Assembly: GCA_937930305.1 (NCBI GenBank)
Contig: CALGLE010000005.1
Span: 1-64,000, forward strand
Direction of reading: 5' to 3'
DNA length: 64,000 bases
DNA from: an uncultured Granulosicoccaceae bacterium
GTDB taxonomy: Bacteria; Pseudomonadota; Gammaproteobacteria; Granulosicoccales; Granulosicoccaceae
The number at the start of each line of letters is the position of its first letter. The first letter of the stretch is position 1. This document shows positions 50,422-59,974 of the stretch, piece after piece. Made by a program: the position numbers and the translations under genes. The notes below the pieces were generated by a model. It did not search any database, was not told where the DNA came from, and saw only the letters and a program-made list of their open reading frames with translations.

Positions 50422-51768
50422 GTGATATCAAAACGTTTCGGTAAATCTACTCTGTGGCCCATTGGAATGATTTTACTTTTCAGTGTGAACGCTCTAGTTC
50501 AAGCCAACGATCAACAATCAAAAATAAAACTTTGGGTTTCTGATGAAAAACTGGTGACTGTACCAGCTCCAACAGACGTGCGAACGAATGGCGAGCTGCA
50601 GCAAATTAAAGACCGACAAGCTGTACTTAGCGATAGCGACCGAAAAAACATACAGTATTGGGCAGCGGGCGGACCAAACTATCGTTGGTCTCAAATTATC
50701 CTCGAACGATACGCAAAAGGCCCACCCTCGCCTTTTAAGGCTCGTGGACTTAAATTGCTAAACCTAGCAATTTACGACGCCGTTGCAGCATCTGAAAACG
50801 CCAAATTCGATTTTAAACGCAAGAGACCAGAGGCACCCACTGCATTAATGCCTGTACCTAACACATTCAGCTACCCATCAAGTCACGCAGCAGCAGGAGC
50901 AGCTGCAGCTGGCGTTCTTGCGTACCTGTTCCCGGAAGAAGCATCCTTGTTCGCGCAATTAGCCAGTGAAGCAGCCAACACACGAGTTAACGCTGGAATA
51001 AATTATTCCAGTGATATAACCGCAGGTATGGCGATTGGGAAAAATATAGCTGAGCAAATAATTGCTTACGCGATGAGTGACAATTCCGACGCAAAGTTCT
51101 CAGGTGAACGACCAACCGGGCCCGGTAATTTAAAAGGGGAGAAGTTTGTGTATCCGGCAGCTGGTCAATGGGCGATGACAGCAGCGAAATCTGTTGATCA
51201 CTATCTTCCAGAACCTCCGCCAGCCTATGATTCAGCTGATATGAAACAAGAACTACTCGAATTGAAGAAAATTGAACGCACAACTCCACATGCTATTCGG
51301 GCCTGGATCAATCACAGCACATACAGAGCTTTTCAATGGTGGTATGAACAGACATCAATATCAATTTTCGAAAATAATTTACAACACGATGCTTTGAAAT
51401 CTGCGCATATTTATGCTGTACTGTCTGTCGCCAATGGTGATTCTGGTGTTGCCTGTTTTAACGCAAAATACAAGTACTGGTTGATCAGACCCGCTCAACT
51501 AGATAAGTCGTTGAAAAGTTTATTTCCAAGCCCCCCGCACCCAAGTTACCCTTCCGCACATTCCTGCAGTGGTGCTTCTTATTCCACTGTACTCGCACAC
51601 TACTTCCCTGAGAGAGCAGAGGAATTTGCAGCAGCGGCTCATGAAGGTGGTTACTCCAGATTAATCGCAGGAATTCATTATCCTGCTGACCATAGATCAG
51701 GAAGTCAATTAGGAGAGGCAGTGGCAAACGATGTCATTGAACATGCCGATGCACTTCTAGATCGCTGA
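50422..51768 (+). CDS. exported tandem PAP2/vanadium-haloperoxidase-fold protein
   Basis: Acid-phosphatase/haloperoxidase superfamily, about 448 residues with a signal peptide (cleavage after about ALVQA, residue 28). The start is taken as GTG 50422 because GGGAG lies six bases upstream; the longer frame adds a poor N-terminus. Two PAP2-like units are visible. Unit 1 has KRKRP (about 132-136), YPSSHAAAG and RVNAGINYSSD, where the catalytic His is Asn194. Unit 2 has YWLIRP, YPSAHS with His380, and SRLIAGIHYPADH with His419, a complete set. It probably hydrolyses a phosphoester or acts as a haloperoxidase; the substrate is unknown. Confidence 0.82.
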   Translation: MISKRFGKSTLWPIGMILLFSVNALVQANDQQSKIKLWVSDEKLVTVPAPTDVRTNGELQQIKDRQAVLSDSDRKNIQYWAAGGPNYRWSQIILERYAKGPPSPFKARGLKLLNLAIYDAVAASENAKFDFKRKRPEAPTALMPVPNTFSYPSSHAAAGAAAAGVLAYLFPEEASLFAQLASEAANTRVNAGINYSSDITAGMAIGKNIAEQIIAYAMSDNSDAKFSGERPTGPGNLKGEKFVYPAAGQWAMTAAKSVDHYLPEPPPAYDSADMKQELLELKKIERTTPHAIRAWINHSTYRAFQWWYEQTSISIFENNLQHDALKSAHIYAVLSVANGDSGVACFNAKYKYWLIRPAQLDKSLKSLFPSPPHPSYPSAHSCSGASYSTVLAHYFPERAEEFAAAAHEGGYSRLIAGIHYPADHRSGSQLGEAVANDVIEHADALLDR

Positions 51769-51853
51769 TATCAAATTAGCCTAAACCTAACTGTTCAACA
51801 GCTGGCTCTTTGCAGCTTTCAACTAACAGTATGGGCAGTTAACAGCGTGAGAA

Positions 51854-54800
51854 TTGGCTATTAAGCAACTTTTTACGCTTGACTTCCAAATTCATTCTGA
51901 CACCATATTTTCATCTAGTGGTATTGGTACTACCTTGGAATTAACATTATTCGGTCATTTTCACGTTGCAAGAATTGCCGGTGCAGAGAAACTGCACCGG
52001 CGTATGCGTGCACAAACCTTGATTGCCCATCTAATTTTATCAGGCGACACGCAATTAAAGAAAAATATTGCCACCGAATTATGGCCTGAATCTCTAACTT
52101 CCCAGGCTCGTACTAACTTACGCCGGGAACTTCATCTTATTAATACTGAAGTACCCGCAATCGCTGCTCAAATCGAGAGCACATCTTCTACCTTGTTTTG
52201 GATTCCAGCGGAAGAAATAACTGTAGATGTAATTGTATTTAACAAAACTTTGGAAGCCTTCAAAAAATCTACTGACTTAGACGAGAGAACACAGTTATGT
52301 CATTCGATTTTGAAGCTCTATGTTGGCCCTTTGATGAATGGAATAAGTGAAGACTGGATAAAACCAATTCGTAAACGCTACATCGAACACACCAATCAAA
52401 TAACTATGTATCTAGTTGAGCAGTATGTTCAATCAAACGAACTGGACGAGGCAGTAATCCTACTCCGTCAACTGTTAGAAGCCGATGCGTTGAACGAAGC
52501 AGCTGTGCACAAGTTCATAGACATCCTTATTCGCCAAAATAGAGCGTCAGATGCAGTAAAAGAATTTGAAAATTATTCGGAGCTGCTAAAACGTGAGCTA
52601 AATATTCATCCAAACCAAATTTTGTATCACTCAATAAAGAATATAAACAAAAAAGAAATTACTACAAACGAACCCGCTGAACACCAATCACACGATATTC
52701 TTAATCATGTATCTGATTATAATTCTAATTCTTCGGATCATATTGCTCAGATTCATTCTGTTTTCAAAGGTCGAGATGAAGAGCTTGATTGGCTAGTTAA
52801 AACCGTGAATGAATCCGATAATCTGTTTGCAGAATTAGTGCTGGTATCTGGAGAAGCAGGCATTGGAAAAACAAGATTACTGGAAGAATTCTTTTTGTTG
52901 CAAACCGAGCATGGTATTAAAAAAACCATATCTCAATGTTCAAATACAGATTCACAAATTCCATTTTCAACCGTAGCCGATTTACTACGTGATCCAGAAG
53001 TGTCATATTATCTTGACTCACTAGAGCAGCACTTTCAAGAAGAACTAATTCGCGTCTTTCCAGATTGCTTTTCTTCAAAACATATAAGCGGCATACCTGG
53101 TTCGACCAAGCCTGTAGAGTTCAGAGGTTTCTCTGTACTTTTTAACGCATTGTGTAAGCTATTAGTGGCCAGTTCTGAAAACCGAGTATTTTGCATAGAA
53201 GATTTACAGTGGTGCGATAAGGATTCACTCTCTTTAGTTGAGCATCTTTTTGAAAACAACTTCGGTCGTGTCTGCATCGTGGCTACACTTAGAGTCGAAG
53301 ACATTAACGTATCCACCAATATCAATGCTTATCTGAATAGACTGGATTGTCGAGACCAGCTTAAAAATATTACTCTAAATCCATTAACTGAAAGTCAATC
53401 CCAAGAACTTTTTAATCAGCTTGTCAGTAATAACGATTCATCCATAGTCAATGGGTATTCATTGAAAAATATCTATTCTAAATCTGAGGGAAATCCTCTG
53501 TATTTGACGGAGTTAGCGAGATACGTTAACTCAGGGAAATCAATTAATGAATTGATGGATCATAACTACATTCCTAAAATAATATACTCAATATTGATTC
53601 AACGTTTTTCAAGTCTCAGTACGAACGCAATCACGATTGCTAAAGTAGCAGCATTTTCAGGACATAATAGCTATTGTGAAATTCTCAGACTTGCTAGCGG
53701 ACTAGACAATGAGTCTGCAGTAATTGCATTCGAGGAACTTTCTGATCGATTTATCATGCGCGACACGGAAAATGGAAAACTCGAATTCAATCATGAGCGA
53801 ATCAGAGAAGCCCTACGACTAAACACGAGTCAGTCAAGAACGCGTTTCATTCATAATAGAATAGCGCTAGCATACGAAAAGCTATACAAAGTCATTCCTG
53901 CGGACGTTGCCGGACTTATAGCCGATCACTATAGATTAGCTGGCTTAACGGAAGACGCGTTACGTTGGTACGAGCAAGCCATATATATAGCTGAGGATAG
54001 ATTGGCTTATCACGAATGCTTATCTCTTTGCCAGAAAGCATCGATTCACTTAGATGAATTACCGAACAAAGCCGAAATGGCCGAGCTTCGTGCCACAGTT
54101 CTGCTAAGACAAGCACGCATCAGCTCAATGATGTTCGGATTTGCGGCTAAGAGCGTGAAAAATTTGTGTAATGAAGTTGAGAAAATTCGACCTCATCTAA
54201 AACAGCCAGAGATATTATTATCAATGCTGAACCAGTTGCGGAAACTTGCCAGTTTTTCAGGTGAAAGTGAATCTGCATTAACGTTTGCACGTCAGACTGT
54301 CACTGAAGCTGAGCGATATGCCGAGCCCGTTGAATTGATCGAAGCATACCGATCACTTGGATTTTCAGAATACCAAAACGGACATTTACGACAAGCATAC
54401 AAAGCGCTAAGAAGAGCTGTCAACGTCGGTTGCAAACATATAAAAACTGGAAAGATGGATAAAAATAAAGTGTCAGGGAGTTTTTTGATTGCCAGATATA
54501 TGGAGGCACACGTTGGCTACTCCACTGGAAGGTTTAGAGCTAGTCGCACAGCTGCCAAACACGCTGATTCGTTATCACATAGCCATCTAACGCCCGGAGA
54601 AAAAATGTTCATCAATCTGGCGCAAACCGTTCTGCTCTATTGGATGAGAGACAAAACTAGTATTTCAAAACTCGCTAAACTCTTTGACTCCATATCAAAA
54701 GAGGCAAATCTGCCTAAAGCAGAAGTGTTTTCATTAGCCTTTGGTGGCTGGGCGGAGTCATCACCAGAAAGAGGTGTCACAAAGATACAGCTCGCTATTG

Positions 54801-55267
54801 ATAAGTACTCATTTTTAAGTGAACATCACTTCCTCCCTTTCTGGAGACTATTCATCGCTGAAAGACAGCTTGACATGAAGGAAGGGACTAACGCGCTGAA
54901 ATCAATTCGACAGGGCTTATCTGAAGTGGAATTGCATAGCGCCCGATTTCTACTTCCAGAATTTTTACGCTTTGAAGGTTTAGCATTGCGCTCGTTAAAA
55001 ACAAATTCAGATGATGTTCTAGCAAGTTTTGATCAAGGTCTCCAGATTTCGCAAATGCAAGGCCAACGGTTATGTGAGCTTCGCATATTAGTTGACATAG
55101 TCAAATATATCGGCATAGCTGGCCATGAAGAATCCATTACTGGTAAAAACATACAAGCAAAGAATAACGCAGTAAAACAGCTATCTTTCATTGTTGAAAA
55201 ATTTGAGCAAGCTGGTGCTTCTGTCGAGCTTCTAGAAGCTAGAGATATATTGAAACAACTTGATTAG
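51854..55267 (+). CDS. large BTAD/STAND-ATPase transcriptional regulator
   Basis: A 1137-residue multidomain regulator. It has an OmpR-type winged helix (about 28-115, LELTLFGHFHV...), a bacterial transcriptional activator (BTAD) helical domain (about 120-265) and a STAND-type NTPase with Walker A GEAGIGKT at 333-340 and Walker B VFCIEDLQW at 445-453. A long helical TPR-like C-terminal half follows (about 660-1130). Such proteins act as ligand-triggered activators. The start is TTG at 51854; no ATG precedes the winged helix. It is flanked by the PAP2 gene and a TRAP transporter on the same strand, which are plausible targets. The DNA is notably A+T-rich. Confidence 0.85.
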   Translation: MAIKQLFTLDFQIHSDTIFSSSGIGTTLELTLFGHFHVARIAGAEKLHRRMRAQTLIAHLILSGDTQLKKNIATELWPESLTSQARTNLRRELHLINTEVPAIAAQIESTSSTLFWIPAEEITVDVIVFNKTLEAFKKSTDLDERTQLCHSILKLYVGPLMNGISEDWIKPIRKRYIEHTNQITMYLVEQYVQSNELDEAVILLRQLLEADALNEAAVHKFIDILIRQNRASDAVKEFENYSELLKRELNIHPNQILYHSIKNINKKEITTNEPAEHQSHDILNHVSDYNSNSSDHIAQIHSVFKGRDEELDWLVKTVNESDNLFAELVLVSGEAGIGKTRLLEEFFLLQTEHGIKKTISQCSNTDSQIPFSTVADLLRDPEVSYYLDSLEQHFQEELIRVFPDCFSSKHISGIPGSTKPVEFRGFSVLFNALCKLLVASSENRVFCIEDLQWCDKDSLSLVEHLFENNFGRVCIVATLRVEDINVSTNINAYLNRLDCRDQLKNITLNPLTESQSQELFNQLVSNNDSSIVNGYSLKNIYSKSEGNPLYLTELARYVNSGKSINELMDHNYIPKIIYSILIQRFSSLSTNAITIAKVAAFSGHNSYCEILRLASGLDNESAVIAFEELSDRFIMRDTENGKLEFNHERIREALRLNTSQSRTRFIHNRIALAYEKLYKVIPADVAGLIADHYRLAGLTEDALRWYEQAIYIAEDRLAYHECLSLCQKASIHLDELPNKAEMAELRATVLLRQARISSMMFGFAAKSVKNLCNEVEKIRPHLKQPEILLSMLNQLRKLASFSGESESALTFARQTVTEAERYAEPVELIEAYRSLGFSEYQNGHLRQAYKALRRAVNVGCKHIKTGKMDKNKVSGSFLIARYMEAHVGYSTGRFRASRTAAKHADSLSHSHLTPGEKMFINLAQTVLLYWMRDKTSISKLAKLFDSISKEANLPKAEVFSLAFGGWAESSPERGVTKIQLAIDKYSFLSEHHFLPFWRLFIAERQLDMKEGTNALKSIRQGLSEVELHSARFLLPEFLRFEGLALRSLKTNSDDVLASFDQGLQISQMQGQRLCELRILVDIVKYIGIAGHEESITGKNIQAKNNAVKQLSFIVEKFEQAGASVELLEARDILKQLD

Positions 55268-55304
55268 TGTGCAATTGTTTGTTTATAAATTTAAGGAGAA
55301 TTGA

Positions 55305-56282
55305 ATGATTACACCAAGATTATTTTTACTTTTCTCGCTGACCTGCCTATCGTTTACCTTAAATGCTGAAATTAAGTTAAAACTGGGGCACGTTGCTACA
55401 GAAACACACTCAATTGGTATTGCGGCAACTCGGTTTGCAACTGCGCTTCATGAAATTTCTGCAGGCGAAGTTGAAGTTGATATCAGCCCACGATCAGAGC
55501 TTGGCACTGTAGGGGATATGTGGGTTCAGATGCAAACCGGCTCACTTGATATACAAACAATAGATATCGGCGCGATAACCATACTAAAAGAAGCTAAACC
55601 GCTAATGGTTATGTGGACACCTTTTCTGTTTCGAGATCAACAGCACTATCGTAATTATATATTGAGTTCAGAATTCTCCGAACCAATGGACGCTGTTCGG
55701 GAACGCACTGGAATTCGCTTCGTGAAACAAATTGCCGATCGCTCTCCTCGAATTATTGCTACGACAAATCGAGCAATTTCTACAATTACAGATATGCGAA
55801 ATCTCAAAGTTCGAGTTCCACCAAATCCGCTTTTTATCGATACTTTTAAATATTGGCAATCGCTGCCTACACCAATCAAGGCCAGCGAGATTTTAATGAG
55901 TTTAAGAAGCGGCGTTGTTGATGCTCAGGATAACGGCATTATCGATATCGGCAATACCGGAAAATCTGCCTTGAAGCATGTAACTCCGATTAACTGGGCA
56001 AGATCTGGCGTTGGCTTATTTTTTAGCGAACAAAAATGGAATGAATTGTCTACTCAACAACATGAATGGATTATCCAGGCTGCAAGTGTAGCGAACATAA
56101 GCAGTGAGCAAGAATTTAAGCGATTAATGGCAGAATCATGGAAGCGATTGGAACACATGGAAATTCAGGTTACAAAGCCAGATTTGACCGGGTTTCTTCA
56201 TGCTACTGACATCATCGTCGAGAAATATGAGGGAGACTGGTGGCCCACTGGTTTGGTGAATCGAATTCGCAAAATCGACTAG
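55305..56282 (+). CDS. dctP: TRAP transporter substrate-binding protein (DctP family)
   Basis: Periplasmic receptor of a tripartite ATP-independent transporter, 325 residues with a signal peptide (about 1-20, ending LNA). The DctP fold is clear: LKLGHVATETHSIGIAATRFA, SELGTVGDMWVQMQTGSLDI, and the NLKVRVPPNPLF segment carrying the conserved ligand-binding Arg. Typical ligands are carboxylates, but the substrate cannot be read from sequence. A strong AAGGAG ribosome site lies six bases before the ATG. dctQ starts immediately after its stop. Confidence 0.93.
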   Translation: MITPRLFLLFSLTCLSFTLNAEIKLKLGHVATETHSIGIAATRFATALHEISAGEVEVDISPRSELGTVGDMWVQMQTGSLDIQTIDIGAITILKEAKPLMVMWTPFLFRDQQHYRNYILSSEFSEPMDAVRERTGIRFVKQIADRSPRIIATTNRAISTITDMRNLKVRVPPNPLFIDTFKYWQSLPTPIKASEILMSLRSGVVDAQDNGIIDIGNTGKSALKHVTPINWARSGVGLFFSEQKWNELSTQQHEWIIQAASVANISSEQEFKRLMAESWKRLEHMEIQVTKPDLTGFLHATDIIVEKYEGDWWPTGLVNRIRKID

Positions 56283-56789
56283 ATGAAAACAACTTACTTT
56301 TTAAATAAAGCTCGATCACGAATCGAGGCCGTTTTCCAAGTATTGCTTGGATTGTTACTGGTTATTTTGGTATCTGTAGAAGTGCTTCAAGTAATTGGTC
56401 GATACTTTTTTGGCTTTGGATTTGTTTGGATTCAAGATATTCTATCCATATTGCTCTTAGCAATTGGCTGGCTAGGCGGTGCCTATTTATGGTTTACAAG
56501 AGCACATATAGTAGTGGAATTTATTCCACTTAAAAGCAAGGTACTAACCAATTGGCTGAACCCAGCATCCGATTTGATCGCCATTGCCGTCGTCTTCTGC
56601 CTACTACCAGCAATTATTCAGGCAATGATTGCGTACGACAATCTGTATCTGGAGGGTTTACGAATTTCTGCATCGGTAAAATTCATACCCTGCTTTGTCG
56701 GGCTGACGTTAATTGGAATTGGCGCGTCTATTAACTTACTGGAGCATGTCCTCGCTCAAAGTGGTCATTGGTTTAAAAAATATGACTGA
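56283..56789 (+). CDS. dctQ: TRAP transporter small permease (DctQ family)
   Basis: Small membrane subunit of the TRAP transporter, 168 residues with four predicted helices (about 17-40, 50-72, 92-113, 134-155). The family motif QVIGRYFFGFGFVWIQDI is present near 37-54. It begins directly after the dctP stop and overlaps dctM by eight bases, so the three genes should be one operon. Confidence 0.92.
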   Translation: MKTTYFLNKARSRIEAVFQVLLGLLLVILVSVEVLQVIGRYFFGFGFVWIQDILSILLLAIGWLGGAYLWFTRAHIVVEFIPLKSKVLTNWLNPASDLIAIAVVFCLLPAIIQAMIAYDNLYLEGLRISASVKFIPCFVGLTLIGIGASINLLEHVLAQSGHWFKKYD

Positions 56790-58074
56790 ACAACTCCTTT
56801 TGGTGTTCGGAATATTTTTTGGTATGTTGTTATTGCAGTTTCCAGTATTCCTAGCTCTTATTTCTTCATTGATTAGCCACTATCTAGTTTTTGATGAAAT
56901 GACTCCGGTAGTTGTTTCTCAAGCGGTCATCCGCGGACTAGATAACACAGCATTAACTGCAATCCCCTATTTTTTTCTGGTTGGCGTAATCATGAATGAG
57001 GGAGGGATAACAAATAGAATATTGCGATTTGCTCAATCTTTAGTAGGATGGTCAAAAGGTGGGCTTTCCCAGGTTAATGTAGGTGCCAGTATCCTTTTTG
57101 GTGGAATGTCAGGATCTGCTGCTGCTGATGCTTCCGCAATCGGATCAATAATGATTCCTGCTATGAAGAAAGACGGATACAGTGCAGAGTATAGTGCCGC
57201 AGTAACGGCATCATCTGCGACAATCGGTCTACTAATACCACCTTCCATACCTATGGTTATGTTTGGTATTTTTAATGATGCACCAATCCATGAATTATTC
57301 ATCGCAGGTTTGCTTCCCGGTCTCCTAATGGGTGTGTATTTGATGTTTGTCTGCGCGATTATTGCACGTACTAGGCAATACAATGCGCGACCTTGGTTAG
57401 GTTTTCGAGAAATTTGGCTATCATTTCAACACAGCATATTCGCCCTGCTTTTACCGGTGCTACTCGTTTTTAGCCTGGTGTATGGGGTAGCGACCGTATC
57501 CGAAATCGGAGCAATTGCCGTAGTTTATGCATTGATTGTCAGTATATTTGTGTATCGGGACGCCACATTCAAACAGCTATTTAGAGCAGTAATTAACAGT
57601 GCAGTCGATAGCACAAAAATTATGAGTATTATTGCTGTTGCAGGTGGATTGGTGTGGATAGTTTCCAACGCAGGAGGTAGTCAAGGCATAGCAACTTTTA
57701 TCTCGAATATGAACTTATCATCAACTCAATTTTTAGCAATAACTGCATGCTTAATAGTTGTTTTAGGGACAATGGTCGGTCCAGGATTACAAATGATATT
57801 AATAGTCCCGACACTAACGCCACTTGCACTTAATCTTGATATCAGCATTTTGCAGTTTGGTGTGGTTTCTGTTCTTGCTTCTGCAATTGGTTTATTAACT
57901 CCACCTGTTGGGTTTTTACTGTTTTTAGTCTCTTCTCTGGCTAACACTAAAGTTCAACCAGTAATTATTGAAGTGATGCCCTTTCTAATCGCTCTTCTTT
58001 TTCTGCTTGCACTACTTGTTTTGTATCCTGGCCTTTCTACATCTCTTGTTAGTTTGCTGTTACGAACAGAATAA
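56782..58074 (+). CDS. dctM: TRAP transporter large permease (DctM family)
   Basis: Main sodium-coupled membrane subunit, 430 residues with about 12 helices. The motifs GGMSGSAAADASAIGSIMIP (near 105) and SATIGLLIPPSIPMVMFG (near 145) are those of DctM. The start is taken at ATG 56782, which overlaps dctQ by eight bases and matches the family N-terminus; an upstream ATG at 56713 lies deep in dctQ. Confidence 0.94.
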   Translation: MTEQLLLVFGIFFGMLLLQFPVFLALISSLISHYLVFDEMTPVVVSQAVIRGLDNTALTAIPYFFLVGVIMNEGGITNRILRFAQSLVGWSKGGLSQVNVGASILFGGMSGSAAADASAIGSIMIPAMKKDGYSAEYSAAVTASSATIGLLIPPSIPMVMFGIFNDAPIHELFIAGLLPGLLMGVYLMFVCAIIARTRQYNARPWLGFREIWLSFQHSIFALLLPVLLVFSLVYGVATVSEIGAIAVVYALIVSIFVYRDATFKQLFRAVINSAVDSTKIMSIIAVAGGLVWIVSNAGGSQGIATFISNMNLSSTQFLAITACLIVVLGTMVGPGLQMILIVPTLTPLALNLDISILQFGVVSVLASAIGLLTPPVGFLLFLVSSLANTKVQPVIIEVMPFLIALLFLLALLVLYPGLSTSLVSLLLRTE

Positions 58075-58141
58075 ACAATACGAAGTCTATTGGCGCAATC
58101 AGCTTTTACGTCGATAGTTGAATTTTACAATAAGGTATTTT

Positions 58142-58723
58142 TTACTTATAAACCCCCGCCAACAATAAATCGTACTGAGATATCTCAAAATTTTGTGCAG
58201 CTACTTGAAGCTTCGCCAACGCAACCACTTTCGTTGATGTCGCTAGATTTTGCGCCTGCGCAGCCATTGCCACACCGCCAACATGGTGAGCACGCATCAG
58301 CTCCAACCAACGCCGACCACGATCCCACCCCGATAACGTAGACAGCTCCAACAATTGTTCATCACTGGCGTACCCTGGCATCATGGCAATGGGCATACCA
58401 GCACCTTGGTTCGCTCCCATCCATGCCATTACCGTTGTGGGAGGAACCGTGGATGCCCCCCAGTCCGCCAACCACGCCCGCATCTGACCAACTTCCATTG
58501 CCTGGTTTTCAAGCACTTCCGTTGCCGCACCCTGCACCGCATCACCGGTGTCACGCCCCAATACACGACGACACATAGACAACGCTTGTAAGTGGTGAAC
58601 CGACATGTCTTGCAGATAGCCAATATCCGCCGTGCTGGGTTCCTCCGCTGAATAGCCGGTACCGATGCTTAAACCGCTAGCCGTTACAACACTTCCAGCC
58701 AAGAAAAAGTTTCGCCTGTTCAT
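58142..58723 (-). CDS. DUF305 exported protein with Tat-like signal
   Basis: A 193-residue exported protein. The N-terminus MNRRNFFLAGSVVTASG is a likely Tat or Sec signal. The DUF305 pattern is seen twice: YLQDMSVHHLQALSMCRRVLG with ENQAMEVGQMRAWLADWG, and WLELMRAHHVGGVAMAAQA with a final AQNFEISQY. The paired His and Met residues resemble metal-binding DUF305 proteins, some of which are linked to copper. It starts two bases after the YHYH gene, with which it should be co-transcribed. Confidence 0.85.
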   Translation of the reverse strand: MNRRNFFLAGSVVTASGLSIGTGYSAEEPSTADIGYLQDMSVHHLQALSMCRRVLGRDTGDAVQGAATEVLENQAMEVGQMRAWLADWGASTVPPTTVMAWMGANQGAGMPIAMMPGYASDEQLLELSTLSGWDRGRRWLELMRAHHVGGVAMAAQAQNLATSTKVVALAKLQVAAQNFEISQYDLLLAGVYK

Positions 58724-58725
58724 GA

Positions 58726-59601
58726 TTAACCTTCTGGCCTATCGGGCGCACCGTTCGATTGAGTTTCGACAACACCTCGAAAACAACCCATTATGTAAGG
58801 GAAGGTATCGGTTGTGAAGTAAGCGTAGTTTCCATCTTCATCGGTTCGCCCATTGCATTCATCGAGATCCCCCGAGCCCGCAACGTACGCATGCGCAGAC
58901 CAAGTGTCCGTTGCGAACAAAGACTCGTCTTCCAGATACCAAGAAGACGTGTATTGCGTGTTGCCTGAATAAATGGGGTAGCCGTCGAAAGCGTAACCAA
59001 ACAAGATTGGCCCATCGGCCACATCACTTTCGGAGAAACGACAAACGTCGCTGCCGTTTACATCAAAGATATGATAATGATAGCCAGTCGGTCCGTTATG
59101 TCCGCCACATTCAACAAAGCCACCGGGTCGGGATAAGACGTCTCCCCCAGGCCCTTCTGTCGGGCCATAGATGGGAACACCATTCACTGCCACACCTATC
59201 GAACCCACAATGGGAATGGCAGTTACATCAGGCGCTAGCATTGGGATCGCAGGTATTGTGTATTCAACCAAATTCGCCGCAGGCACACCTGGTGACGTGG
59301 CAATGTATGGAAAATCAGGAATGCCATTCGCACTCACCGTCATCGTGTCCTCCTGACATGACGCACTTACCAACGGATCCGGCAAATCGACATTCGCCGA
59401 ACCCAAAGTAACAAATTTTGCAGCCGCCTCTTCACAGGACGGCGCTGCGCTCGTTGGCGCATCAACAACCGTTTCTTCCTCGCCCTCCTCAACAACCGAT
59501 AAAACTGGCGTACCGTCCGAATTACAACCACTCACTCCCATAACAAGCCCTAAACCCCACCCACAAGCCACCAAACGTCTGCCTTCCAAACTGTTCCACA
59601 T
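58726..59601 (-). CDS. YHYH-domain lipoprotein
   Basis: A 291-residue predicted lipoprotein: signal peptide with lipobox MGVSGC (about 21-26), an acidic linker (about 35-60), then the YHYH domain with the defining motif GPTGYHYHIFD near 180 and a Gly/Pro-rich, acidic C-terminal part. The start is taken at ATG 59601, with AAGGGG eight bases upstream, rather than an ATG 51 bases earlier. The function of YHYH proteins is not established. It is followed by the DUF305 gene. Confidence 0.85.
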   Translation of the reverse strand: MWNSLEGRRLVACGWGLGLVMGVSGCNSDGTPVLSVVEEGEEETVVDAPTSAAPSCEEAAAKFVTLGSANVDLPDPLVSASCQEDTMTVSANGIPDFPYIATSPGVPAANLVEYTIPAIPMLAPDVTAIPIVGSIGVAVNGVPIYGPTEGPGGDVLSRPGGFVECGGHNGPTGYHYHIFDVNGSDVCRFSESDVADGPILFGYAFDGYPIYSGNTQYTSSWYLEDESLFATDTWSAHAYVAGSGDLDECNGRTDEDGNYAYFTTDTFPYIMGCFRGVVETQSNGAPDRPEG

Positions 59602-59974
59602 ATCCAACCCCTTCAAGTTCAATTTCACGCCGATATCAATTCCCTCAACCACTTAAATGACAGAAAATTAATACCAATCAATTAAAAAAAACATCTTCTA
59701 CGGTTGAGAAGTGTGACCCGCAAATAAGGAAGAAATATGAAACTTCGAGTCGAATGACCAAAGGGTAAAACAGTGTCTTTATCATCATATCCAAGAAACT
59801 GGAAGGTATTTGCAAGAGAAGTGAACCGAACACTAGTGCCATCGACTTCAACGCTGGGCACTGGAGGGTTAAGTTCTGCATTCCATCCGATAACGCAACT
59901 GTGGCTCACGTTTGTTGTTAGGCATTACTAGTGCATGTTTGATTTAATATTGGATATCAGCTGCAAGGATAGTC
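59602..59974. other. 373-bp gap upstream of the YHYH gene
   Basis: No convincing gene. A 75-codon minus-strand frame (59682-59909, beginning MSHSCVIGW) has ordinary composition but no recognised relative and no good ribosome site, so it may be a gene remnant. TTGTTAGGCAT at about 59915-59927 vaguely resembles an integron attC core but lacks a matching partner. Confidence 0.4.

Noticed and set aside
59880..59930. Integron attC-like sequence (TTGTTAGGC)
   Set aside because: The core resembles GTTRRRY but the facing half does not pair well, and there is no integrase or cassette series.
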